DNA of 64,000 nucleotides from Flammeovirgaceae bacterium (GTDB taxonomy: Bacteria; Bacteroidota; Bacteroidia; Cytophagales; Cyclobacteriaceae), in the NCBI GenBank assembly GCA_015180985.1, contig CP054185.1:2355225-2419224 (forward strand), in the 5' to 3' direction. The notes below the pieces were generated by a model, which searched no databases, was not told where the DNA came from, and saw nothing but the letters and a program-made list of their open reading frames with translations. Positions 52,221-60,916 of this stretch are shown piece by piece. Both the position numbers and the translations under genes were made by a program. The stretch's first letter is position 1; each line of letters begins with the position of its first letter.

Positions 52221-54707
52221 ATGAAGTTAGTGAAGGTTTCAGTTTTTCTTCTGTGTTGTTTCCCCCTCATTTTACCGGCCCAGATTACAACGGTTAAGGG
52301 CAAAGTTACTGATGTAACAACCGGGGATCCGATTCCCTTTGTGAATATTGTTTTTAAGGGAACCAGCATCGGAACCACCACTGACTTTGATGGTAATTAC
52401 ACGCTTGCTACTCCAAACCCAACTGATTCCCTATTGGCCTCCTATATCGGCTATAAAGCGCGGGTTAAAGCCGTTCAGCGGGGTGTTTCACAAACAATCA
52501 ACTTTCAGTTGGAAGAAGAGATTACCCGTTTGCGCGATGTGGTTATCCTGGCAGGTGAAAATCCGGCATTCCCGATAATGCGAAATGTGATTAAGAATAA
52601 GGAGCGTAACGACAAGCGTAACCTATCAGCTTATGAGTATGACACCTACTCAAAAATCGAGATTGATATCGACAACATGACGGATAAATTCCGTAAGAAG
52701 AAAATCATAACCCAGATAACCCAGGTACTCGACAGCGTAGCCATTATTGCCGGTGAAGACGGAAAGCCTATTCTCCCTGTATTTATTTCAGAAAGCGTGT
52801 CGCGATATTATTACCGGAATAATCCGGAATTGAAATTAGAAAATATAAAAGACACCAAGATAAGCGGCCTGGGTTTCGAAGACGGCTCGCTCACCAGTCA
52901 ACTTATCGGTCCTACCTTTCAGGAATACAACTTTTACCAAAATTGGCTGACTATTCTGGAGAAGGATTTTGTTTCTCCCATTGCGGATGGCTGGCGAATG
53001 TATTATGAATACGACCTGATGGATAGCCTGTACGTTGGCGATCAGTATTGCTACCGTATCGATTTTTTCCCGAAAAGTCCGCAGGCCCTGGCATTTACCG
53101 GCTCCATGTGGATTACCAAAGAAGGCTTTGCTATCCGCCAAATTGAAGCAACCATTGGCAAACAGGCTAACCTGAACTTTATTGAGAAGATAAAAATTCA
53201 GCAGGAGTTGCTGCCCACCGAAGCAGGTCCGTGGCTCCCGGTTAAAAACAGGGTACTGATTAACGTGGGCCAGGTGCGTGACGACTGGGCCGGTATGCTT
53301 GCCAAATTTTATACCTCCAACCGCGACTTTGTTATCAACCAGCCCAAACCACCCAAATTTTACGAAAAGCAAATCCTGCTGGATGAAGGCTACATCCTTA
53401 ACCAGTATAACGATGAGCATTGGAACAACCTACGCCACGAACCGCTTACAGAAACCGAGAAGAATGTATATCGGATGATCGATACCCTAACCAACATTCC
53501 GGTTGTTCGCACGTATGTTGATATCGTCAAGATTATTATTAACGGATATAAAAAAGTAGGTAAAGTGGATATTGGTCCGTACCTCAGCCTGATGGCACTG
53601 AATAACATCGAAGGCGTTCGTATCCAATCCGGTTTTAAAACGAACTACCTGTTCAGCCGAAAATGGGAGTTTGGCGCGCAACTGGGCTATGGATTCCGGG
53701 ATGAGCGTATTAAATATTCAGCATTTGTACGGAATATTCTTGACCGAAAGCGTTGGACAACAGTTGGTATTCGGGTGCGGCATGATTTGGGCCGCGTAGG
53801 TATTGATGACGAAAACCTGGCCGATGATTACTTATTCCTGGCCGCCTCACGGTTTGGTATTTTTCGCAGGGGTTTTTATTTCGATGAGTACCGCTTTAAT
53901 TTTCAACGCGAGCTGGTCAAGGGTTTTTCGCAACGCCTAGCCTTTCGCTACAATACCTTTAAACCGGTTTTTGATTTCGGCTACTATACCATGCCGGGCG
54001 ATGTAAACTCGCTGGCCACCACCTTTCAGCGGGCCGAAGTTGTGTTTGAATCGCGCCTGTCGCGCGATGAACTTTTTTTGCAATACGATAACGAACGTGT
54101 TAGCCTGGGGCCTCAGAAGTGGCCCATCATCACCTTCCGGTACAGCCGGGGTCTTAAAGGTGTTTGGGGCAGTGATTTTGAATACGATAAATTCAGACTG
54201 ACGTTTGTTAAACGATTACCCATGGGCCCCCTGGGAACCGGCCGGTTAACTCTTACGGGCGAATACACCGATGACGTATTGCCCTATCCGCTGCTCTCAC
54301 TTCATATCGGTAACGAAACGCCTTTTTACACCGACATTGTTTATAGCTTAATGAATTTTGGCGAGTTCTTCAGCGACCAGTTTGTTTCCCTTCAATATCG
54401 ACAACATTTCGAAGGGTTTATTCTAAATCGCATACCCCTTATGCGCAGGCTGCACTGGCGCTTAACCGGCCTGGCCAATGTTATCTACGGTAATCTGAGT
54501 GATGAAAACCTGGCCATCAGCAATCCGCTTCCGTTTCCTCAGGGCAACAACAACATTACCTGGAGGCGACCCTACATTGAATTGGGATATGGTGTCGAAA
54601 ATATCTTCCGGTTTTTCAGGGTTGATTTTATTCATCGGTTAAGTTACCTCGAAAACGAGCGGGCCCGTAAGTTCGGAGTTTTGTTTACCGCACAGTTTAA
54701 ACTGTGA
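52221..54707 (+). CDS. DUF5686 outer-membrane protein with carboxypeptidase-like plug domain
   Basis: About 828 residues from ATG 52221 (MKLVKVSVFLLCCFPLILPA, then Q); the frame is open 60 bp upstream but those residues precede a good signal peptide. After it comes a CarboxypepD_reg-like domain (VKGKVTDVTTGDPIPFVNIV, ~24-110), as in TonB-receptor plugs, then DUF5686 (~120-828) ending in aromatic beta strands (KFGVLFTAQFKL) typical of a barrel. The function is unknown; the family is abundant in Bacteroidota. Confidence 0.87.
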   Translation: MKLVKVSVFLLCCFPLILPAQITTVKGKVTDVTTGDPIPFVNIVFKGTSIGTTTDFDGNYTLATPNPTDSLLASYIGYKARVKAVQRGVSQTINFQLEEEITRLRDVVILAGENPAFPIMRNVIKNKERNDKRNLSAYEYDTYSKIEIDIDNMTDKFRKKKIITQITQVLDSVAIIAGEDGKPILPVFISESVSRYYYRNNPELKLENIKDTKISGLGFEDGSLTSQLIGPTFQEYNFYQNWLTILEKDFVSPIADGWRMYYEYDLMDSLYVGDQYCYRIDFFPKSPQALAFTGSMWITKEGFAIRQIEATIGKQANLNFIEKIKIQQELLPTEAGPWLPVKNRVLINVGQVRDDWAGMLAKFYTSNRDFVINQPKPPKFYEKQILLDEGYILNQYNDEHWNNLRHEPLTETEKNVYRMIDTLTNIPVVRTYVDIVKIIINGYKKVGKVDIGPYLSLMALNNIEGVRIQSGFKTNYLFSRKWEFGAQLGYGFRDERIKYSAFVRNILDRKRWTTVGIRVRHDLGRVGIDDENLADDYLFLAASRFGIFRRGFYFDEYRFNFQRELVKGFSQRLAFRYNTFKPVFDFGYYTMPGDVNSLATTFQRAEVVFESRLSRDELFLQYDNERVSLGPQKWPIITFRYSRGLKGVWGSDFEYDKFRLTFVKRLPMGPLGTGRLTLTGEYTDDVLPYPLLSLHIGNETPFYTDIVYSLMNFGEFFSDQFVSLQYRQHFEGFILNRIPLMRRLHWRLTGLANVIYGNLSDENLAISNPLPFPQGNNNITWRRPYIELGYGVENIFRFFRVDFIHRLSYLENERARKFGVLFTAQFKL

Positions 54708-54764
54708 TACCCCGGTAATCAGAGAATCTCCGCTATATTTGCCCAACTTTTTAAGCGCTGTATA

Positions 54765-56699
54765 ATGAATGTGAAGATTAGCTTGCCGGATGGAAGCATT
54801 CGTGAGTTTTCCACCGGTGTTAAAGGAATTGAAATAGCCCGAAGCATCAGCGAAGGCCTTGCACGTAATGCCCTGGCCATTGAAGTAAACGGAGAAATCT
54901 GGGATTTGGAACGGCCCATCGCTACCGATGCGTCCGTTAAAATACTCACCTGGAACGATGCCGGGGGTAAGTATGCCTTCTGGCACTCATCGGCCCACCT
55001 GATGGCCGAAGCGCTGGAAGCCCTATATCCCGGTGTAAAATTTGGAATCGGCCCGCCCATTGAAAATGGTTTTTATTACGATGTTGACCTGGGCGACAGG
55101 CCGTTTGGTGAGGCAGAACTTGCAGCAGTTGAGGCCAAAATGAAAGAACTGGCTAAAGCTGAAAGCCGGTTTTCAAGACGGGTCGTAAGCAAAGCCGAGG
55201 CACTCGATTATTTCAAGAAGAAAAACGATCCGTACAAAGTTGAGCTTATTACCGATTTACAGGATGGTACTATAACCTTTTACCAGCAGGGTAATTTTGT
55301 TGATTTGTGTAAAGGCCCGCATATACCGCACACCGGTTTCATAAAGGCCATAAAATTGCTAAACGTAGCCGGGGCCTATTGGCGCGGTAACGAGAAGAAC
55401 AAGATGCTTACCCGCATCTATGGCATTACGTTCCCAAAGCAAAAAGAACTTGATGATTACCTGACGCTGCTTGAAGAGGCCAAAAAGCGTGATCATCGCA
55501 AACTCGGTAAAGAACTTGAATTGTTCACCTTCTCCGATAAAGTAGGGCAGGGCTTGCCGCTGTGGTTACCCAAAGGCACTATTCTTCGCGAGCGGCTTGA
55601 ACAATTTATGAGGCGCGCCCAGGTAAAGGCCGGGTACGATCCGGTTGTTACACCACACATCGGCAGTAAAGCCCTTTATGTAACATCCGGTCATTATGAA
55701 AAATACGGTAAAGATTCTTTTCAACCCATCCATACACCCGATGAGAATGAGGAGTTTTTACTTAAACCAATGAATTGCCCGCATCACTGCGAAATATACA
55801 AGTCAAAACCACGCTCATACCGTGATTTACCTGTTCGCCTGGCTGAGTTCGGCACGGTTTATCGGTATGAACAAAGCGGTGAGTTACACGGACTAACACG
55901 CGTACGTGGTTTTACTCAGGATGATGCCCATATCTTTTGCCGGCCCGACCAGGTTAAAGAGGAATTTATTAAGGTGATAGACCTTGTACTGCATGTGTTT
56001 AATTCGTTGGGCTTTGAAAACTACACGGCACAGGTTTCACTGCGCGATCCGGCTAACAAGGAGAAATACATTGGTGCTGATGAGTTATGGGACAGGGCCG
56101 AGCGCGAAATTCAGGAAGCTGCTGATGAACGGGGCCTTAAAACCGTAGCCGTAAAGGGCGAAGCCGCCTTCTATGGCCCGAAACTGGACTTTATGGTTAA
56201 AGACGCCCTTGGCCGGAGTTGGCAATTGGGCACCATCCAGGTTGATTATCAATTACCACAGCGTTTTGAACTTGAGTATGTTGGTGCCGATAATCAGCGG
56301 CACCGGCCTGTGATGATTCACCGTGCCCCGTTTGGTTCACTTGAGCGCTTTGTGGCCGTATTGATTGAACATTGTGCCGGTAATTTCCCGCTTTGGCTGG
56401 CACCGGAGCAGGTGGCGGTTTTGCCGATTTCTGAGCGCTTTAATGAGTATGCATTGGTTGTAATAAACACACTTAAAGACCTCGATATCAGGGGTTTTGT
56501 TGACGATCGGGATGAAAAGATTGGCCGGAAAATCCGGGATGCCGAAATTAGAAAAATACCGTACATGCTCATTGTTGGCGAACGCGAATCGGCTGAAAAA
56601 ACTGTTTCGGTGCGCAGGCACGGACAGGGCGACAAGGGCAGCGTCTCACTTAATGACTTTGTGAATCAATTCCGTTCGGAAGCAGCTTCCCCGATTTAA
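54765..56699 (+). CDS. thrS: Threonyl-tRNA synthetase
   Basis: 644 residues, full length. TGS domain ~1-62, an editing domain with [11 protein letters not shown] and the conserved C in [12 protein letters not shown], then the class II catalytic core: [12 protein letters not shown] (zinc Cys and His), [20 protein letters not shown] (motif 2), [13 protein letters not shown] and the [18 protein letters not shown] motif 3. The C-terminal anticodon-binding domain follows. It heads the thrS-infC-rpmI-rplT cluster. Confidence 0.98.
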   Translation: MNVKISLPDGSIREFSTGVKGIEIARSISEGLARNALAIEVNGEIWDLERPIATDASVKILTWNDAGGKYAFWHSSAHLMAEALEALYPGVKFGIGPPIENGFYYDVDLGDRPFGEAELAAVEAKMKELAKAESRFSRRVVSKAEALDYFKKKNDPYKVELITDLQDGTITFYQQGNFVDLCKGPHIPHTGFIKAIKLLNVAGAYWRGNEKNKMLTRIYGITFPKQKELDDYLTLLEEAKKRDHRKLGKELELFTFSDKVGQGLPLWLPKGTILRERLEQFMRRAQVKAGYDPVVTPHIGSKALYVTSGHYEKYGKDSFQPIHTPDENEEFLLKPMNCPHHCEIYKSKPRSYRDLPVRLAEFGTVYRYEQSGELHGLTRVRGFTQDDAHIFCRPDQVKEEFIKVIDLVLHVFNSLGFENYTAQVSLRDPANKEKYIGADELWDRAEREIQEAADERGLKTVAVKGEAAFYGPKLDFMVKDALGRSWQLGTIQVDYQLPQRFELEYVGADNQRHRPVMIHRAPFGSLERFVAVLIEHCAGNFPLWLAPEQVAVLPISERFNEYALVVINTLKDLDIRGFVDDRDEKIGRKIRDAEIRKIPYMLIVGERESAEKTVSVRRHGQGDKGSVSLNDFVNQFRSEAASPI

Positions 56700-56839
56700 A
56701 AAGGCAGGGCCTGAAATTTGAATTGCGCATTTTGATTCTTGCAGAATATGCCGATATTTGCAGCCTTTCCTGATAAACCGACCTGTTTGGCATAGGATTT
56801 AATCAGGATATTGTTGGATTTAAACAGAGAGACCGTATC

Positions 56840-57403
56840 ATAAACCAAACAAACAGACCCTTCTTTCGGAGGGGGCCCCAACGGCCGGAAGAGCCCTACC
56901 GGATTAACGAAAGAATTACCGCGCCAAGGGTGCGGTTGGTTGGCGAAAACGTTAAAGTAGATGTGTACCCCGTACGGGAGGCGCTGCGCATCGCGCAGGA
57001 ACAGGGGTTAGACCTGGTGGAGATTTCACCGAATGCCGACCCGCCCGTTTGTAAGGTTGTTGATTACTCCAAGTTTAAATACGAACAGAAAAAGAAGCAG
57101 AAAGAGATCAAATCGAAAGCCGTTAAGGTTGTTGTGAAGGAGATTCGGTTTGGCCCTAATACGGAAGAACATGACTTTAACTTTAAGCTGAAGCATGCCG
57201 TAAATTTTTTACAGGAAGGTGCCAAAGTAAAGGCAACTGTATTCTTCCCCGGCCGTACCATTGTGTACAAAGAACGAGGGGAGATTCTGTTGCTCAAGTT
57301 TGCTCAGGCCCTTGAAGAAGTTGGTAAAGTAGAACAGTTGCCCAAACTGGAGGGTAAGCGAATGTCAATGTTTATTCAGCCTAAAGGAAAGGGAAGTAAA
57401 TAA
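56840..57403 (+). CDS. infC: Translation initiation factor IF-3 with a non-AUG start
   Basis: The protein body is unmistakable: [20 protein letters not shown], then [20 protein letters not shown], and [19 protein letters not shown] in the C-domain. The frame is open from 56777 (a TAA lies at 56774-56776) with no ATG and no GTG before 56930, and starting at 56930 would delete the first strand of the N-domain. About 21 residues before INERI, as in related IF-3 proteins, are ATC at 56837 and ATA at 56840, so one of these is the likely initiation codon, comparable with AUU in E. coli infC. IF-3 discriminates against such codons, which gives autoregulation. I annotate from 56840; the exact codon is uncertain. 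Confidence 0.9.
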   Translation: MNQTNRPFFRRGPQRPEEPYRINERITAPRVRLVGENVKVDVYPVREALRIAQEQGLDLVEISPNADPPVCKVVDYSKFKYEQKKKQKEIKSKAVKVVVKEIRFGPNTEEHDFNFKLKHAVNFLQEGAKVKATVFFPGRTIVYKERGEILLLKFAQALEEVGKVEQLPKLEGKRMSMFIQPKGKGSK

Positions 57404-57412
57404 GTACGAACA

Positions 57413-57613
57413 ATGCCGAAAGTAAAAACCAAATCAGGAGCGAAGAAACGGTTTAAAGTTACCGGTACCGGTAAAATCAAGCACAAGCGTGCTTATAAAA
57501 ACCATATTCTTACTAAAAAGGAAACAAAGCAAAAGCGCAGGCTTACAAAAAAGGCTGTGGTTAAAGCCACCGATGTAGTGAACATCAAGCCCATGTTGCC
57601 ATACGCTTTTTAA
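57413..57613 (+). CDS. rpmI: 50S ribosomal protein L35
   Basis: 66 residues, highly basic, with the L35 signature [20 protein letters not shown] and [17 protein letters not shown]. It starts 9 bp after infC, the canonical order. It binds 23S rRNA in the large subunit. Confidence 0.98.
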   Translation: MPKVKTKSGAKKRFKVTGTGKIKHKRAYKNHILTKKETKQKRRLTKKAVVKATDVVNIKPMLPYAF

Positions 57614-57617
57614 GATA

Positions 57618-57685
57618 TCCCGTAAGCGGGAAGGTTCAATGTTCAACCCGGTTGCAGTGCTTAAGTATCACGCCTGAGGCGTGAT
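57618..57685 (+). promoter_or_regulatory. Two hairpins in the rpmI-rplT spacer
   Basis: TCCCG/CGGGA with loop TAAG (57618-57631) and a perfect 8-bp ATCACGCC/GGCGTGAT with loop TGA (57667-57685) lie in the 100-bp spacer before rplT. Neither has a T-run, so they are not terminators. In other bacteria L20 represses its operon by binding an RNA leader structure; these hairpins are candidates for that target. Confidence 0.4.
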
Positions 57686-57713
57686 CGCCTTCAACCAAAA
57701 ACTGTAATGTAAA

Positions 57714-58058
57714 ATGCCAAGATCAGTAAACAATGTTGCATCGCGCGCCAAACGAAAGCGCATCCTGAAAAAGGCCAAAGGATATTTTGGCCGTAAGAAA
57801 AATGTATGGACGGTAGCCAAGAATGCTATCGAAAAGGGTATGGTGTATGCCTACCGCGACCGCAAACAGAAGAAAAGAGAGTTCCGTAACCTGTGGATTG
57901 CCCGTATCAATGCCGGTGTACGCCAGCACGATATGTCGTACTCGGAGTTTATGGGTAAACTTAAGAAGAGCGGTATTGAACTTAATCGAAAAGTATTGGC
58001 CGACCTGGCCATGAACCACCCCGAAGCCTTTGAGGCTGTGGTAAAAAAAGTTAAGTAA
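57714..58058 (+). CDS. rplT: 50S ribosomal protein L20
   Basis: 114 residues with the L20 signature [40 protein letters not shown] and [20 protein letters not shown]. Needed early in 50S assembly and often a translational regulator of rpmI-rplT. It is last in the cluster and followed by a terminator. Confidence 0.98.
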   Translation: MPRSVNNVASRAKRKRILKKAKGYFGRKKNVWTVAKNAIEKGMVYAYRDRKQKKREFRNLWIARINAGVRQHDMSYSEFMGKLKKSGIELNRKVLADLAMNHPEAFEAVVKKVK

Positions 58059-58062
58059 AACC

Positions 58063-58085
58063 AGGGGGCTCAGGCCCCTTTTTTA
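58063..58085 (+). terminator. Rho-independent terminator after rplT
   Basis: AGGGG (58063-58067) pairs with CCCCT (58075-58079), followed by a T-run. It ends the thrS-infC-rpmI-rplT transcript just before the next small gene. Confidence 0.8.
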
Positions 58086-58090
58086 TTGTC

Positions 58091-58279
58091 ATGAATCTCA
58101 CCCGTAAACTGTTTATTCTTGGATTCATTGTGTTTATTGCTGCACTCCTTTATGCGAGTTATGACATAGCCACCCGTACCACCTTTCCGGGTTCAAAACC
58201 GCAGTTAAAGGAACGGATTAAGGATAAACTGAATTTGAAAGACACAAGTCAACGGGATTCCGTAATTAAAAAACCTTAA
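58091..58279 (+). CDS. Small single-TM protein
   Basis: 62 residues: a basic N-terminus (MNLTRKLF), one TM helix (ILGFIVFIAALLYASY) and a charged C-terminal tail of ~35 residues (LKERIKDKLNLKDTSQRD). No recognised family. It begins 6 bp after the rplT terminator T-run, so it is probably expressed by read-through or its own start. Confidence 0.6.
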   Translation: MNLTRKLFILGFIVFIAALLYASYDIATRTTFPGSKPQLKERIKDKLNLKDTSQRDSVIKKP

Positions 58280-58285
58280 AATCCG

Positions 58286-58315
58286 TTGCTTTTTTCGATT
58301 CTTCCTGTACCTTTA
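58286..58315 (+). promoter_or_regulatory. Promoter of small RNA unit 1
   Basis: TTG at 58286-58288 and TACCTTTA at 58308-58315 are separated by exactly 19 nt, the Bacteroidota spacing. The box matches TAnnTTTG in seven of eight positions. The same layout precedes unit 2. Confidence 0.55.
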
Positions 58316-58319
58316 CCAA

Positions 58320-58386
58320 CGATTAAAGCCAACTGTAGACATTGAAAACCTCCGCTTGTCGTGTACCTGCCGGGGGTTTTCATTTT
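58320..58386 (+). ncRNA. Small RNA unit 1
   Basis: A transcript from about 58320 would start with GATTAAAGCCAACTGTAGAC (58321-58340), followed within a few bases by a terminator: AAAACCTCCG (58345-58354) pairs with CGGGGGTTTT (58371-58380), then a T-rich tail. No ORF is present. A nearly identical unit lies 169 bp downstream; only the 5' block, the promoter layout and the terminator type are shared. Confidence 0.6.
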
Positions 58387-58453
58387 TTCAGGCCTTTTTC
58401 AACTGTATTACCAACCGTTTATCTGCTATAAAAGCGGGCTGCCGATACGGTAA

Positions 58454-58483
58454 TTGCCAACTACTAATCATGCAATACCTTTA
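58454..58483 (+). promoter_or_regulatory. Promoter of small RNA unit 2
   Basis: TTG at 58454-58456 and TACCTTTA at 58476-58483 with a 19-nt spacer, the same box and spacing as unit 1. Confidence 0.55.
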
Positions 58484-58488
58484 GTTCA

Positions 58489-58549
58489 AGATTAAAGCCA
58501 ACTATAGACATGATTAACCCCCGGGGTCCAGGACTTTGGGGGTTTTTCA
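58489..58549 (+). ncRNA. Small RNA unit 2
   Basis: The 22-nt block at 58490-58511 repeats that of unit 1 with one substitution (G to A). It is followed by AACCCCC (58516-58522) paired with GGGGGTT (58538-58544) and a T-run. The terminator loop and flanking sequence differ completely from unit 1, so the 5' block has been selectively conserved, as expected for a target-pairing region. Confidence 0.6.
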
Positions 58550-58611
58550 TTTCTAGGGGGGTTGATTGACTGATGCATTTGACTTATTTTAGGTTTAAAA
58601 TGCCACTTTGT

Positions 58612-59445
58612 ATGCAACTTAAAACCCTCTTATTTTACCGGTTAGCCGGCATCAGTTTATTCGTAACCACCTTTTTGCTATCCAACTGCTCCAGCAACGA
58701 TGAGCCTGAGGTAGTGAATTGTGCAACCACCGACCTGGCTATTTCGCTGGTCAGCAAAACCGATCCCACAAACTGCACGGCAGTAAATGGCAGCATTTCG
58801 GTTACTGCATCTGGCGGAGTTTTACCCTATCAGTTTAAACTGGATGCGGGCACCTTCGGTACGGCAGCCGTTTTTAACAACCTGGGTGGTGGTACGTTTA
58901 TCATTACTGTTAGGGATAATAATGGTTGTGAAAAGGAGCTTTCTGTTACGCTTGAATTACCTTCAGGTCTTACGGCTACAGAAACCTCGCAAACATCAAA
59001 CAGCAATTGCCTTCCTCCTTACAATGGGTCAGTGTCTGTTAGTGCAAGCGGTGGCAGCGGTACGTATGAATATGCGATTGATGGCGGAGTGTTTGGTACG
59101 TCAAATTCCTTTAACGCATTAAAGGACGGAATCCATACCATAACAGTAAAAGATGTTGGTGATAACTGTACGTTTGAATTAAGCGTAAATGTGGGCCGGT
59201 TGCCAACCGGTGTCAAGTATAATGGTGTAGGTCAGATAAAAGAGTTGTTTCAGACTAAATGTAGTGGTGGCAGTTGCCACCCTTCAAATGGTGATTGGTT
59301 CACCTATTCATCAGCCTTTGCCAAGCGTAACGAGATTAAATCGCGGACACAAAGCGGGGATATGCCTCGTGGCGGAGGTACCTTAACTCAGGATCAAAAG
59401 GATTTGATAGCCTGCTGGGTTGACGATGGCGCCCCTGAAAATTAA
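58612..59445 (+). CDS. Lipoprotein with two SprB-like repeats and a cytochrome-c-like C-terminus
   Basis: About 277 residues from ATG 58612, giving a lipoprotein signal with the lipobox cysteine in FLLSNC. Two SprB-type repeats follow (CTAVNGSISVTASGGVLPYQ and CLPPYNGSVSVSASGGSGTY). The last ~75 residues (KCSGGSCHPSNGDW ... MPRGGGTLTQDQKDLIACWV) resemble planctomycete/Bacteroidota cytochrome-c-like domains, but the haem motif is CX4CH rather than CXXCH. The distal Met is plausible in GDMPRGG. It is 3 bp before a YceI gene in a three-gene operon with a DUF5777 barrel. Confidence 0.75.
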   Translation: MQLKTLLFYRLAGISLFVTTFLLSNCSSNDEPEVVNCATTDLAISLVSKTDPTNCTAVNGSISVTASGGVLPYQFKLDAGTFGTAAVFNNLGGGTFIITVRDNNGCEKELSVTLELPSGLTATETSQTSNSNCLPPYNGSVSVSASGGSGTYEYAIDGGVFGTSNSFNALKDGIHTITVKDVGDNCTFELSVNVGRLPTGVKYNGVGQIKELFQTKCSGGSCHPSNGDWFTYSSAFAKRNEIKSRTQSGDMPRGGGTLTQDQKDLIACWVDDGAPEN

Positions 59446-59448
59446 GCT

Positions 59449-60009
59449 ATGAAATTCTTCAACCGTTTTTCAAGGCGGGGGCTGCTTCTATTGGTTTTAT
59501 ATACCAGCCTTTCAGTTGTTGCGCATGCACAAAAATATTCGGTGGCCGAAGGGGTTATTACTTTTTTTTCGTCTGCTACCCTCGAGGACATTAAGGCCGA
59601 TAACCGCAAAGTGGCCAGTGTATTCAACACGGCTTCCGGTGAGATTGCTTTTTCAATACCCATTAACCAGTTTCAGTTCGAAAAAAAACTGATGCAGGAA
59701 CACTTTAATGAAAAATACCTGGAATCCGATAAATATCCGAAATCAACTTTTGCCGGAAAAGTAGAAGGGTTTACCATGGGTAAACCGGGCATGCAGCAAG
59801 CCACTGCCAAAGGTAAACTTACTATTCATGGCGTTACCCGCGATGTTGAAATTCCCGGTACCATCGAAGTGCAGGCGGGCAGTCTGAAGCTCCAATCAAA
59901 ATTTATGGTGAAGCTGGAAGACTACAATGTGAAAATTCCAAAACTGATGTGGCAGAATATTGCCGAGCAGGTAGAAGTTACGGTTGACCTGACTTACAAA
60001 CCTCAATAA
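59449..60009 (+). CDS. YceI-family periplasmic protein
   Basis: 186 residues with a signal peptide (LLLLVLYTSLSVVAHAQ). The lipocalin-like YceI fold is marked by SGEIAFSIPINQFQFEKKLM, KYPKSTFAGKVEGF and GKLTIHGVTRDVEIPGTIEV. YceI proteins bind isoprenoid-type ligands and are often placed with redox carriers. Here it sits between the cytochrome-like lipoprotein and a DUF5777 barrel, a pairing common in Bacteroidota electron-transfer clusters. Confidence 0.92.
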   Translation: MKFFNRFSRRGLLLLVLYTSLSVVAHAQKYSVAEGVITFFSSATLEDIKADNRKVASVFNTASGEIAFSIPINQFQFEKKLMQEHFNEKYLESDKYPKSTFAGKVEGFTMGKPGMQQATAKGKLTIHGVTRDVEIPGTIEVQAGSLKLQSKFMVKLEDYNVKIPKLMWQNIAEQVEVTVDLTYKPQ

Positions 60010-60015
60010 AATACT

Positions 60016-60897
60016 ATGAAAGTCTTCTTCTATTTTTTAACGATGCTGTGTATCGTTTCTGGTTATGCACAGGATAACCTCCTGAGCGAACTTGATGATA
60101 ACCATAGTGGACCGCAGTATACAATTGCAACCTTCAAGGGTACGCGGGTGGTAAACGGCCAATCGGTTGAAACGAAACGAAAAGGCGAACTGGAATTTAT
60201 TTTTTCGCATCGGTTTGGCTTACTCAATGAAGGTGCTTATGCGTTGTGGGGACTGGATGAATCAGTTACCCGATTGGGACTGGAATATGGAATTTCTGAT
60301 CGATTTGGACTCGGTATAGGTCGTACTTCTGTCGATAAGACATTCGATGGCTATTTTCGGTATAAGGCATTGCGTCAAAGCGATAAATTTCCGGTAACAG
60401 TAACCGCGCTGGGGTCGGTGTTTTACAAAACCTATCCGCGCAACAGCGAGAGCCCGGTTCCATTATCTGCCGAGGATAGGCTTGCGTACGCAGCACAGCT
60501 GCTGATTGCCCGTAAATTCAGTCCCAAACTTTCTCTACAGGTAAACCCGATTTACATTCACCGCAATACCGTTGATCAGGATGTTGAAAATAACGATGAC
60601 CTGGCCCTGGGCTTTGCCGGTCGTTACAAAATTACCCGCAGTGTGGCCCTGTCGGGCGAGTATTTTTTAAGGCTAAATGCCAAAGAAAATCAACCACCGG
60701 ATTATGTGCGCTATGACGCGGTGGGTATTGGTATCGACATTGAAACCGGAGGGCACGTATTTCAGTTGGTATTTACCAACACGCTGGGTATGTTTGAACG
60801 TTATACCATTACTGAAACCTATGAGAATTTTTGGGATGGCGATATCCACTTTGGGTTTAATATTACCCGCACCTTTCAGCTTGGAGGCAAACGATAA
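60016..60897 (+). CDS. DUF5777-family beta-barrel protein
   Basis: 293 residues with a signal peptide (MLCIVSGYAQ). The mature part holds repeated amphipathic strands (GELEFIFSHRFGLLNEG, RLGLEYGISDRFGLGIGRT, DIHFGFNITRTFQL) ending in a barrel-like C-terminus. DUF5777 members are outer-membrane proteins of unknown function that often sit beside YceI genes, as here (6 bp upstream). Confidence 0.88.
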   Translation: MKVFFYFLTMLCIVSGYAQDNLLSELDDNHSGPQYTIATFKGTRVVNGQSVETKRKGELEFIFSHRFGLLNEGAYALWGLDESVTRLGLEYGISDRFGLGIGRTSVDKTFDGYFRYKALRQSDKFPVTVTALGSVFYKTYPRNSESPVPLSAEDRLAYAAQLLIARKFSPKLSLQVNPIYIHRNTVDQDVENNDDLALGFAGRYKITRSVALSGEYFLRLNAKENQPPDYVRYDAVGIGIDIETGGHVFQLVFTNTLGMFERYTITETYENFWDGDIHFGFNITRTFQLGGKR

Positions 60898-60916
60898 TTT
60901 TTGCTTATAATTCACG

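Noticed and set aside
56696-56881. 61-codon minus-strand ORF between thrS and infC
   Set aside because: It lies over the leader and coding part of infC on the opposite strand and lacks family features or a promoter.
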